This document shows positions 23,532-33,732 of a stretch of DNA of 64,000 nucleotides, one piece after another. Both the position numbers and the translations under genes were made by a program. Positions within the stretch are counted from its first letter, which is position 1; each line of letters begins with the position of its first letter. This stretch comes from Sanderia malayensis (Eukaryota > Cnidaria > Scyphozoa > Semaeostomeae > Pelagiidae): the NCBI GenBank assembly GCA_013076295.1, contig RQOL01000658.1:1-64000 (forward strand). The letters run 5' to 3'. The notes beneath the pieces were generated by a model that saw only the letters and a list, made by a program, of their open reading frames with translations, searched no databases and had not been told where the DNA came from.

Positions 23532-23631
23532 NNNNNNNNNNNNNNNNNNNNNNNNNNNNNNNNNNNNNNNNNNNNNNNNNNNNNNNNNNNNNNNNNNNNN
23601 NNNNNNNNNNNNNNNNNNNNNNNNNNNNNNN
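23532..23631. other. Assembly gap (100 N)
   Basis: Exactly 100 N, the usual placeholder for a gap of unknown size. The Polinton polymerase frame enters it from the right and nothing recognisable as polymerase emerges on the left. Confidence 0.99.
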
Positions 23632-25472
23632 TCATCATGCAAGTATTTTTTCATAGATATGAAGTCTTCTTTCGGCAGGTTGTTGGCTAGTGTTGCTAAG
23701 CTGGTGCTTAAAAATGCGAATGAATCAATGTATTTGATTCCATTAGTATTGGTATTTCTACCTTTTTCATTTTTTTCAGAATAACCCCCAATCTGTGCAG
23801 TCATGATCTTTTCTTTCGAATTGGCGATGATTTTTGCATTTCTACCATTCAAATTCTTCAGAATATGATGCATATCATATCCTTTTAGATTGTGAAAGAC
23901 GATCGGGATGGTGTGATAGTTTGCTGCTATATCCAGATGTTTGAAGTTGCAATGCTTGCAAGCTGGACCTCTGTATTTTCCGGTAATGTGACAATGATCT
24001 CTGACTTTTTGTCTATCATTATCATTGAATAGTTGATTGCAACAATAGCAATGCATAGCCCCAGCATGCTCCGCATTTTCTTCCGGTGTTAATCTAATCA
24101 TTGGCATGGTTTTCTTGAATACTGTTCGTATTTCTTCATTTAGCTTATCTAAACTATTCATAAACACCTCCATGCAATCTTCTCCGGTATAACATTCCAA
24201 CGGTCGTTGCCACCTATCATCGATTGACGTGGCGTAAATACAATAACTGATTGGTTTGTGTTCTTGATAAGCAGCTCCCTTGTTTGAACTTTCCAAAATA
24301 GATTCAGTATCTGCATATATGATGAATGGTAGCATGCATTGGTTCTTAAAATGTTCAAACTTTAATTCTGCGTCTTTGGGATATTCAACACCTTGGAAGA
24401 TTTTGATTTTCTGACATAATGTTTTATGTTTATCTAGATTTTCTTGACTTGTGCATGATGACAGGCATAGCGGACAGTAAAAACGTTTTCCACGATATTT
24501 ATGTCCAGGACGTCCGGCCAACAAACGACTCATACTTTTAATCCAGCAGTAGTGATTCTCATCATCATCATTAATTATTAGTAGCAAATCCACATGCTTT
24601 CCAAGCTCTTTTTTCGCTATTCTTACTGGTATAATTTCATCATCTTCATTTAAATAGATGTTGATTGAAATGTTGTTGTTTATTTCGAATGTATCAATCA
24701 TCTTTTGATCTTGCACTTTTACTGGATATTTCAATCCCTCGCAGTTAAGCTCGTTCAAGTACTGTTGATACTTTGTGACTCTTTGTGGATCTTTTGATTG
24801 TGGATGTAGTGCAGATAGAATTGCCCAGATGAAGCATTTATCATCATCGTTTTGCACGTTAATGACTGCTTGTTTGTTTTTGATGTTGGCGGGTAGCTGC
24901 AAATATTTTTTACCTTTGATTGCTTCATAGTCGAACATCTTCACTAGCAGTTTGATATACTTTGTAAATATCCAGCCGCTTCCATTTTCTGTAAATTCAT
25001 CTATGTCATTATTTAACTTTCTAATGGCGTCGTCTATTTGGTCTTCAAGCTCTTCGATATCTTCAATCTCTGATCGCAGCAGTGAATAGATAGCAGATCT
25101 GAATACTGGCGGTGGATCTGATATGATATCCCCGATCGGCTTATGAAATTCTACTTCGAGAACAATGTAATACTTTATCCCTTGCTTATGTGTATATATC
25201 TCACTCATAAGTTCGCGAATGGTGTGCTGCTTGATCTTTTTCATATTTTCAATATCCTCTTCCTTAGTATATATTTTAAATGCTTTATCATCTATCTTTT
25301 TCTTTTTCCTACCTTCGCCAACTAATTTGGGTGGCGATTGCACATTATGAGATGTTCGCTTGTGCGCCATTAGATTCGCCATTCTATTGAATACTTTCCC
25401 ACATTGATAGCAAGAGATTTTTCTTTTCTTGCTATTATTAGCAGCTGCGCTTTCTTCGTGTGATCTCTTCAT
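23632..25472 (-). CDS. Polinton/Maverick protein-primed DNA polymerase B, amino-terminal part
   Basis: An uninterrupted minus-strand frame that enters the gap at 23631. It starts with a C2H2 zinc finger (CYQCGKVFNRMANLMAHKRT), then an OTU-like or linker region, a second C2H2 (FYCPLCLSSC), the exonuclease motif FIIYADTES (D-x-E), a zinc-binding HCHITGKYRGPACKHCN, a second exonuclease motif region IPIVFHNLKGYD, and YIDSFAFLSTSL. These are the amino-terminal signatures of pPolB from Polintons and related adinto-like elements; the polymerase palm motifs must lie in or beyond the gap. The frame is open from an ATG at 25523, but that ATG overlaps a TATATAAA box, so I place the start at the ATG at 25472. 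Confidence 0.85.
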
Positions 25473-25512
25473 GACTAGATCGTGATTTGAAGTGATTTTA
25501 TTTCGAGGATGA

Positions 25513-25520
25513 TTTATATA
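25513..25520 (-). promoter_or_regulatory. TATA box of the Polinton polymerase gene
   Basis: TATATAAA read on minus, 41 bases upstream of the ATG at 25472. With transcription starting about 30 bases downstream, the earlier ATG at 25523 would not be in the message. Confidence 0.55.
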
Positions 25521-25560
25521 CATAAATCAACCAATTAGATTGTAGAGATTTCTGCTTCTG

Positions 25561-25679
25561 GAAACTTCTTTATGACGTCATAGAACTTCTAGAACTTTCC
25601 CACAACTTACTTCTAGAAACTTCTGAAAAGTCCCTGTGATCTGATTGGTTGATAGCCTCTGGAAACTTCTAGAAGTTTC
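25561..25679. promoter_or_regulatory. Heat-shock element cluster in a bidirectional Polinton promoter
   Basis: Three heat-shock elements of alternating GAA and TTC at the right spacing: TTC-nn-GAA-nn-TTC at 25587-25599, the same at 25611-25623, and a perfect four-unit site GAA-nn-TTC-nn-GAA-nn-TTC at 25662-25679. A GAAacTTC pair opens the cluster at 25561, and a TGACGTCA (CRE) site is at 25572-25579. It lies between the divergent polymerase gene and the ORF at 25848. HSF trimers bind such arrays in animals. A further three-unit site is in the direct repeat at 26534-26546. Confidence 0.7.
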
Positions 25680-25730
25680 TGATTTCTCATGATAGAGATT
25701 TGACGCGTACATTCGAACGACGCATTCGAA
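25667..25730 (+). repeat. 64-bp direct repeat flanking the Polinton ORF, copy 1
   Basis: 25667-25730 and 26534-26597 match at about 61 of 64 positions, same orientation, bracketing the ORF at 25848-26321. Each begins with a heat-shock half-array and continues through GAGATTTGACGCGTACATTC to GCATTCGAA. The second copy may be the promoter of a further, lost or unseen gene, or mark an element end. Confidence 0.75.
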
Positions 25731-25787
25731 AGTTTCATGAGAACAATAGCAGAGGTTGTGATTGGCTAATCATCATTCGAATGGTGT

Positions 25788-25801
25788 AATATATATATAG
25801 A
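25788..25801 (+). promoter_or_regulatory. TATA box for the ORF at 25848
   Basis: AATATATATATAGA lies about 50 bases upstream of the ATG at 25848 and about 110 bases from the four-unit heat-shock element. Confidence 0.5.
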
Positions 25802-25847
25802 AGTGACTTTAGATAATTGATCAGACATCTCATATAAAACTGATAAA

Positions 25848-26321
25848 ATGTTGAAGGCTTCCCATGCTGCGTTGATGGATATCGAATATATACAAGTGTC
25901 GAATAGTCACAAATGTGTGAGAAAAGTTGGAATAATGCTTGCGGATGGAATAACTTGTTTCGAATACGAATTTATTCCTTGTGTCAAATATAGACTCTTA
26001 ACAGAAAAGTGGAAACGGACATACCGGTATTGTAGGCAAAAGATTCATCATCTGAACTATTACCCTGAAGATGCTTCATTTTCTTGTGAAGATGCAATAC
26101 CCATGATTAAAGACGTCCTAGAGTGGAATGGTGTGAACATGGTATTATATAAGGGGGGCGATATTGAGCGGGCGACCTGCGAACAGATTAATATGCCTTC
26201 GAAAAATATTGAAGAATTCGGGGCCCCCAAGGCAACGTCTCATGATCCGTTAAAAGAGTTGAAAGAACATTACATATATTTGAACAATTATATACTTTTA
26301 GATGATGATTACTTTAATTGA
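25848..26321 (+). CDS. Polinton-associated protein of unknown function (157 aa)
   Basis: An intact frame of 157 codons starting at the first ATG after a TATA box. I do not assign a function. Visible: a KWKRTYRYCRQKIHHL basic segment, a central VNMVLYKGGDIER motif followed by INMPSKNIEEFG, and an acidic, aromatic tail (NNYILLDDDYFN). I recall KGG-then-SxNIE proteins from other cnidarian Polinton-like or virus-like elements, but this is memory, not a search. It is divergent from the polymerase gene across the heat-shock-element promoter. Two copies of a CTTAAAATTG...AATAAAG block follow the stop (about 26372-26460), giving two poly(A) signals in a row. Confidence 0.6.
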   Translation: MLKASHAALMDIEYIQVSNSHKCVRKVGIMLADGITCFEYEFIPCVKYRLLTEKWKRTYRYCRQKIHHLNYYPEDASFSCEDAIPMIKDVLEWNGVNMVLYKGGDIERATCEQINMPSKNIEEFGAPKATSHDPLKELKEHYIYLNNYILLDDDYFN

Positions 26322-27227
26322 AAACGTTGGAATTATTTCGCTATACACATACTGCATGCTGCACATGTTGTGCTTAAAATTGTTATAAAATAAAGTTAGT
26401 ATGATGAAAAATTTACTGCATATGTTCCGTTTAAAATTGTTATAAAATAAAGTTAGTATGATGGAAATTTATGGCTTATTTTTCTAAATTCTACTAATAT
26501 ATAAATTGTAAAAACTCTCTAGATCATTCCAGATTCTAGAAGTTTCTGCTTTCTCATGACAGAGATTTGACGCGTACATTCGAACGTCGCATTCGAACGC
26601 GCACGCGTGATCTTAACACTAAAATAAAATAAAAATTCTACTGCGCATGCGTGCGCTCGGACACCTATTTCATCTCCTACTTTTGTCCCTTCTCAGTATA
26701 CCACTGGTAATAATGGGGGAACATCACAAATAAAGAGAAGAATGAGAATGTGTTTTGTAGAAGTATATTTCAGTACATTACAAAATCTTTTTCATTGAAT
26801 GAGGATCAGAATAACCATAAACATACCCCCAAGTTTTAAACAAGCACAGAGTAGAAATCCCTCAACCAAACTTTGCTATTGAGGAGGATTACATTCATTC
26901 ACAGGCAAATAGAATACAAACAGTATGATTTTTCTGTTAATTATTTCATTAAATTTAAACAAATATCAATGAATTGAAGTAAATATTTTAATAAATAATA
27001 GCTCAATAAACCAAAACAATTTCATATTTTACATTTATCTTACATTTGAATATCAACAATAAAACAAATCTTTATAAATAATTTTAAGATGCGATTTTTC
27101 TAAAATCTGTTTTATTTTCCTGAACTCTAAAACTAAAACACTTTTACACAACCGTAACGCATTTACTTCGTTAATCTATTCTAAACCTTAGCCTTACCAG
27201 GGAGATAAAAATGAAATTTTCAATACG
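26322..27227. other. Polinton flank and intergenic sequence
   Basis: Contains the duplicated poly(A)-signal block (about 26372-26460) and the second 64-bp direct repeat (26534-26597). Beyond 26,640 the sequence is AT-rich with no gene or repeat I recognise. The Polinton terminal repeat was not found. Confidence 0.4.
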
Positions 27228-28851
27228 CTAAGTACCTGGGTTCAATTTCTTTTCACCTTCTGTGTCTCCGTGTACTCTGAATCGGTAGATGCAAGTGAAA
27301 TCCGTGTTTCCATAGTTACTTCCAATGCGAAGCTCGACATATTCAATTGCTGTTTCCGAAATCATCTTAAATGGAAAATGCAAAGTGTAGTCACAATACA
27401 CGCCCCTGCATGCTTTTATTATCTGACATTTCCTTAAATTTTTTTATGAGAAAGTGATACTCGGATCTTCGAAACGTTAAGAGTTCACCAGCGGATTTTT
27501 TAAACATAAGAAAGTTGAAATTTTAGAGGATTTGCTGTGTACTTAAGTAGCTACGTAATGTTGCAACTGCTATGTAGTATCCATGGGCAGTATGTCAAAA
27601 ACGATATGGTACCATATCATTTCACCTCCCTAAACGCGCATGTTCTAAGTAACGTAAAGCTTTTAAAATCTTGTGTTAACTGAAGTCTTATGAATTCGGT
27701 TACAATCCTCCTCCCCGTTCTTTTCACTAAGGCGCAAGAAGAGCTGAAAATAATCTAACACTTAAGGAAAATAACAAGCTCGAGTGGCGGGTAAACATTT
27801 CAATGCAACAATGAGAATGTCCAGCTCGCTAACAATGACGGGGCCTGTGAATATGACAGTACGCCACGGTGAGTTTCGCTTACCTGAATGGGGAAAGTCT
27901 GTCTTGCTTTTCCATGCTTATTGTAAATATAAGAGCCAAGTAATGTCTTTTGTTGGCCGTGCTCATCAGCCCAACTCTACAGTTAAACAAACGGGATTGA
28001 TATTAAAAATAAATAGAATCCCTCACTAAAGCAAAGAGATATTTTGAACCAGCCATTCCACCTATAATCTTTGCGAGATTTTATGTGATAAAGACTACTG
28101 TATATGATGATGCTTACATAAACAGAAAAATTCTTTGGCATGCTGCTGAGCGTATTATCGCTAAATCTAGCAAGAGATTGATGAAGATGTTCCATTGTTA
28201 TCATAGATGGGATAATTCGAGTCGCCAACTAAATTTAAAAAAGAAAACTGTCAACCAAAAACGCTTCATTCAAATGATTAGTCCGTATTTCAAATAATTA
28301 GCAGGAATAGTTGTTTTAGGACCTGTTCATATAAGATGAACTAGCCAACCGAGGGGAGATAGATGACTGGGGTGAGCCCATTTTCAGCTTATATTAACAT
28401 GAGAAAGTGACGCAACTCTTGAAAATAATTCTTTCGTTGTATAATTTCTAGCCTTGCTATTCAGTCATATCAGCATTATAAATCATGAATTAAAACCCAA
28501 AAATTTTAACTGCAAACTTAGTAACACAGCTGAGTAAATTCATGCTTGCGCACTATATTGACAACTTCATCCCACCTCACCGGGGTAGTCTACCGAATCG
28601 TGTTCGTATGGCAGACTCAATCCACCTCATTGAGATGAAATTCCACCAGCACCGCAGTGTGATCTCACTCGGGGGGGATAGCTAACCTCTCATGTAAACG
28701 TAACAATATCTTTACATACAAATCACTGTGTTGACTGGGCCTCACTTCTGTGGGTTACCCTACCTCGGTGGGCCAGCTCACTTCATATGAACAAGACCTA
28801 ATAGATGACGATAGACAGATAGATTTATAGATAGATATAGGCAGATAGCTG

Positions 28852-28915
<64 letters not shown>

Positions 28916-31900
28916 CTAGACAGATAGATAGACAGATAGATAGATAGATACATAGATAGATAGATAGATGAATAGATGATATATTACCTTAATAGTGACA
29001 TATCCTTTTTGTCCCTGCAATGGCCAACAATTTCCAGGTAAATTTTCCGGTTTAATGACCTCTCGCGGTGTTCTTGTATCTTCCCAAACAACAATGCCAA
29101 ATACTTTCATTATTGGCCATCCAGATGAATGTGTCAAGGAATGGTATGGAACATGGATTCGACCACCTTGTTGAAGAAACGGAATATTCCATGTATTTCA
29201 TACCCATGTAGAAATAGTCCATGCCTAGCACATGCATTGGGATTGTACACAAATCTCATATACCATAAAAGCTTTAAGAAACTCTTTTTCTGGGAGGTTA
29301 CCTCAAGAACACAACCTAAACGATATGTGCATGTTTGCTGATGTCAGAAAAAGAGTAAAAATTATTATAATTTGAATCAGCATTACAATACTTATCGATT
29401 GACACCATTTAGATACCATGACTTAATAAAAGCTGTGTGTGTTTTCAGTTGGGAAAACGTCCCTTTGTGACGTTATCAAAAAGTAAAACTTCCAGTCAAA
29501 ATTTCAAAGGAACCATCTGGTATTTGAAATCAGCATGGTCCAACTGCTATTTGCTGCTGTATAGCATGCCAGCCGATCGTACATTGTTTATTCTGTTTCG
29601 GTATCCACTTCCTCGGCGCTTCGCGCCTCGTATTCCTTGGTCTGCTTGCAGTGGAGTTTTGTTAATGAACTGTGTACTTTGAATGAATATCAGATTTCAA
29701 TTAACTTTTTTGAACTGTGTACTTCGACTTGAATCAAGAAACATGTATCCCACAACCACACAGATACAGACTGGTGATTTATTGGACGTCACAATAGATC
29801 TGAGAAATCGAAAATTCCGTCACATTTTATTTCAACTACCTGTTACTTTTCTGGTTTTACTCTTTTAATTCTAAACGTTTTGTAAAACATTTTTCGCTGA
29901 GGACACTCCCAGATAAATTCCGGTTACATAGATACCATTCATTTTGCGATCTGTGGAGTGGTTCTTGAGTTATAAGCGGACATAGCCACAAACATACATA
30001 CATACATACATACATACAAACATACATACAGTTCTGTTTTATATATATACTAGCCCTGGTACCCGTCGATGCCGGGTTGAGATTTCGGTGAATGTTCTGC
30101 GAATGTTCGGCGAATGGCGAAATGTGTACTTTGAATGAATATCAGATCTTAATTAACTTTTTTGAACTGTGTACTTTGAATTGAATCAAGAAACATGTAT
30201 CCCACAACCACACAGATACAGACTGGTGATTTATTTGACGTCACAATAGATCTGAGAAATCGAAAATTCCGTCACATTTTATTTCAACTACCCGTTACTT
30301 TTCTGGTTTACTCTTTTAATTCTAAACGTTTTGTAAAACATTTTTCGCTGAGGACACTCCCAGATAAATTCCGGTTACATAGATACCTTTCATTTTGCGA
30401 TCTGTGGAGTGGTTCTTGAGTTATAAGCGGACATAGCCACAAACATACATACATACATACAAACAGTTCTGTTTTATATATATAGAAGATATGGTAATAC
30501 CTGCAGATTCTAATGCATAATCTGGTATTCCGATCTTATCAGCATCATATCTTTCCAATGCAATTTCGATCAATGAATGCATTTCACTCAAATCTACTGG
30601 AAACTCCTACAAAACAGAAGGTTGCAGCATGAAAACTCAAAATAAAAACTTTTTAAAATATAAAGTTTGTCCAATTAGATTAAAATATTTAATGCAAAGT
30701 TTAAATTTCTCTCACTTGCCTTGTCAGAATATCGGCTAAAATCAACATTATCTGCAACAAAATAAATTATTCACTTCTCCAGCCAGCACTATTGGCAAAT
30801 CTCTTGAAGTTATAAATAAAACTTTACATATTTACTTTGCTGGGATGATTCTTTGATCGCATCAATCTGCTTTTTTAACCTTTCAATTTCATTTTTTGCC
30901 TTTATTAAAAGGAAGAAAGCATTGTTCGTTATAATAGCACAATAAGTTACACATCACCAGAGCTCTTGTGAGAATGAAGATGTGTGCTAAGTGGTGCTAA
31001 TGTAGAGCATAAAATAAAATTAGATTTCTTACCTTATATTCAAGCGAATTATGTTTTGTTTCAATCAGTTCATGTTGATGTTTTGTTTGGCGTTCCAATT
31101 GTTTAAAAAGTTTGCCACTTTCTGTGATAAGTTCAAACGCTCTATATTTAAAACACGAAATATTTATAATTAATAAGAGGACAAAATATTTCCTTGGACA
31201 AATTTATCACAAATAAAATGCTGGTTCATTGTATTAGTATTTAAAATCACAATAGACACAATCTTAAAGGGAACAAAGCTTGTTAGAGCAAAAATTAGAA
31301 ATGAAAGATACATACACCATGCGGTGAAGTGGTTTGAAGGACACATAAATAGCACCTGAACTTAAATTTATCAAAATACCCCAATCAACTTGTCAAATAA
31401 AGAACTTACAATTGTAACTTCTTTCGTAGCTCATTGTAAGATCTCAAACAAACAGTTGCATCTTCGCCAGAAGAATTCATTTCCTTTAAAAAAAGTCTTC
31501 AGAGTCAAATAATAATTTGATTTGGTATAACTAGTGGCAATTAGTAACTAGTATCTACCTGGTAACTTGTATGCACAATAATGCTACAATAGAAACTGTG
31601 GGTAAAACTAAATAAACAAATAATAATGATAACTTGAAATGTAAAATAATCTAGTACAGTTAACAAATAAAAAGCATTAGCTTGTAAACTCTTTTTGGAA
31701 AATTCTGTAATTAAAACAGGCATTTGCCTATTAAACTTCCTCATTGAAACAGTGATGACAAAATTACAAAATGAATAAAAAGAATACCTGGAAAGAATCT
31801 GGCTTACTCTGGAGCCAGAGTATAACTGAAAGAAGACAATAAAATACATTGTCATATAAACAATGGTTATAGTTGGTAGTTTCTCAATTCTTAAAAAAAT

Positions 31901-32992
31901 GGGTTTGTCAAACATATAGTTTTTGCATGCTCTACCTTGAATAATAACAGCAATTGATAAAAGCAATGATAAAGATGTTTTCCAAGAAGACCATTCCCTG
32001 AGCAAATGAAAGAAAAATGTTAAAATTTATTATTAATTTTTTATGACAAATTACTTCTTGAAAGCATAAAATACTGCTAATTACCACTTAATGAATAAGC
32101 CTCTCTTCTTTACTGAAAAAGAAACAAAACATGTGCACTTCTGCATGTTAAATTCTTGTATACATTATGTTACTACTGTATGTAAATAAAGATTACTCTT
32201 GGCAAGCAACAACCTTGCCATAATCATCTAGGTATTTAAATCACTAAACAAATCTTCACAATTACCAGAATCAGAGCTTTCCTTGTTATATGACTTGAAA
32301 AAATCAGCATCATCTTATAAAGCAAGACCAGACATCATATTATAATACAGAGAAATATTTGAAATAATACTGACTGAGTTGATGCAGTCAGTGGTGCTCC
32401 AAAGCATTGAATGTTTATGTTGATAAATGTCAGTACCTACCTATTATGTCACCAGCTTTATCAAGACCTAAAAATTTCAATTCAATATTTGTAAACATTG
32501 TGTTGTGTACAGATGCAAATAGTATTTTCAGGTCTTAAAATTCTGGCCTATTGAAAATGTTAGCTAATTGATTACCATGTAAGTGTTGGGGCGTGTTTTT
32601 TGGACCTTGGTCACGCTCAATAAGAATGGAATCGTCTTTTGTCTTCCTTACTGGACTAACAATTGACTTGTTATTGTTCTTTACTGATGATGTTCTTAGA
32701 TTTGCTGATCTGGCTGGACTTCGACCTTGGCGTACACTCCCAGGAGATACTTGTCTATAATATAGCATAAAAATAGTCTGAAAATAACTGCAAACATAAA
32801 CATATTAACTTGTCTGTGAAAAAAGCATCAGAGAAAAAGTGGGTCTTTCATCAGCTGACTTGACTTGCATCGTACACGCAAGGTAACCGTTCAAAGAAAA
32901 ACCAACGTCAAGTCAAATCTTGAAATGAAGAAGCTAAATAATGAAAACATTTATAAATAAAATAATAAGCGAAAACATATTCACCTCGACAT
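27228..32992 (-). CDS. SUN-domain inner nuclear membrane protein (415 aa, 15 coding exons)
   Basis: SUN proteins bind KASH partners across the nuclear envelope, linking chromatin to the cytoskeleton. Exons (5' to 3' on minus): 32985-32992, 32576-32754, 32441-32467, 32085-32112, 31936-31997, 31788-31825, 31410-31483, 31033-31141, 30836-30899, 30720-30751, 30501-30606, 28988-29166, 28118-28228, 27884-27976, 27228-27365. The total, 1,248 nt, is a multiple of three and all phases agree. A Ser/Arg-rich start (MSRQVSPGSVRQGRSP) leads to one membrane helix (LSLLLSIAVIIQ), a coiled coil (exons 7-9) and a full SUN domain: YDADKIGIPDYALESAG, PGNCW, PKNFSVY, LLGSYIY and TCIYRFRVHG, ending soon after. 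The intron after 30720 has a GC donor. Short relative to SUN1/2; closer in size to the SUN3/SPAG4 class. Confidence 0.92.
28800..28978 (+). repeat. (GATA)n microsatellite in a SUN-gene intron
   Basis: Near-perfect GATA/TAGA tandem with a few GACA variants, inside the intron between 28228 and 28988. Confidence 0.95.
29671..30048 (+). repeat. Interspersed repeat, copy 1 of a tandem pair ending in (CATA)n
   Basis: About 350-380 bases starting TGTGTACTTTGAATGAATAT and ending in a CATACATACA tract and TTTTATATATATA. The copy at 30123-30485 follows 452 bases downstream in the same orientation with few differences. The link between them holds TACCCGTCGATGCCGGG. A retroelement 3' end or SINE-like family is likely; no protein seen. 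Confidence 0.75.
30123..30485 (+). repeat. Interspersed repeat, copy 2 of the tandem pair
   Basis: Direct repeat of 29671-30048, with a shorter CATACATA tract. Both lie in the SUN-gene intron between 29166 and 30501. Confidence 0.75.
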
Positions 32993-33732
32993 CGTTAAAT
33001 TTCACGTAGATAAACCATTTAGCCTGACCAAAAAAATTATCAGAGTATCAGCATGCTATCACTAACAAGGCGAACAAGGCCTGTGAATGAAAGCAACAGC
33101 AAACTAACCCACAGTCAACAGATTATATTTTCAATTTAATAATGATAAAAGTCACAGCCTACTTTGTCTTATACACTCGTTAAGTTTTAAATATATCAAT
33201 TTGAATCATTAGAATAGCTCGTTCTGCGTTCTACTGATTTTACTTCGCTTCGTTCGTTAATGATTTTTCTAGCATAAATAACCAAACCAAACTTTGCGCC
33301 AGCTTTTTCCCGCGCAGGCATTATGCAGCCTCAGTTTCAAATAGAGGTTCTCGGGTAAATACATGAACATTGGATCCAAGAACGAGAAAATCAAATAGTC
33401 ATATCAACGTTCTTAAATGTTTAGTTTACCACACATTGGCTTCAAAATGTTAATGCATCATGACCAGACCTTTATCTTCCGTTGCTTCATAGAACGGCAT
33501 TCCATGGTATGTGCTCTCTCATAATTTGCTTCAGCAACACCAACAATCACACATTTTCGAATTCACGCAACACGCAAAAAGGTAATCTGCAATAGTTTTT
33601 GATTCTTTCAACCTAAAAAAAATTACTATTCGTTAATTATTTACTATACTATTAATTGATATGTCAATCACAGTAGCGTACTCCAACAGTTCATTAATCA
33701 ACCAAAAGTCAAATTTTGCTGCATCTTACAGA
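32993..33732. other. SUN-gene 5' region and intergenic sequence
   Basis: Holds the SUN 5' untranslated region and presumably its promoter upstream of the ATG at 32992; no TATA box stands out. The right end is the 3' flank of the receptor gene at 33733. Confidence 0.4.

Noticed and set aside
23444..23638. A protein frame running through the N gap
   Set aside because: Its middle is N; the parts on each side come from different elements.
28800..28978. A CRISPR-like array of short repeats
   Set aside because: It is an uninterrupted GATA microsatellite with no spacers, in a eukaryotic intron.
32266..32281. A 16-nt candidate exon between SUN exons 3 and 4, with AG and GT at its ends
   Set aside because: Its phase does not follow exon 3 without a stop, while exon 3 joins exon 4 directly in frame.
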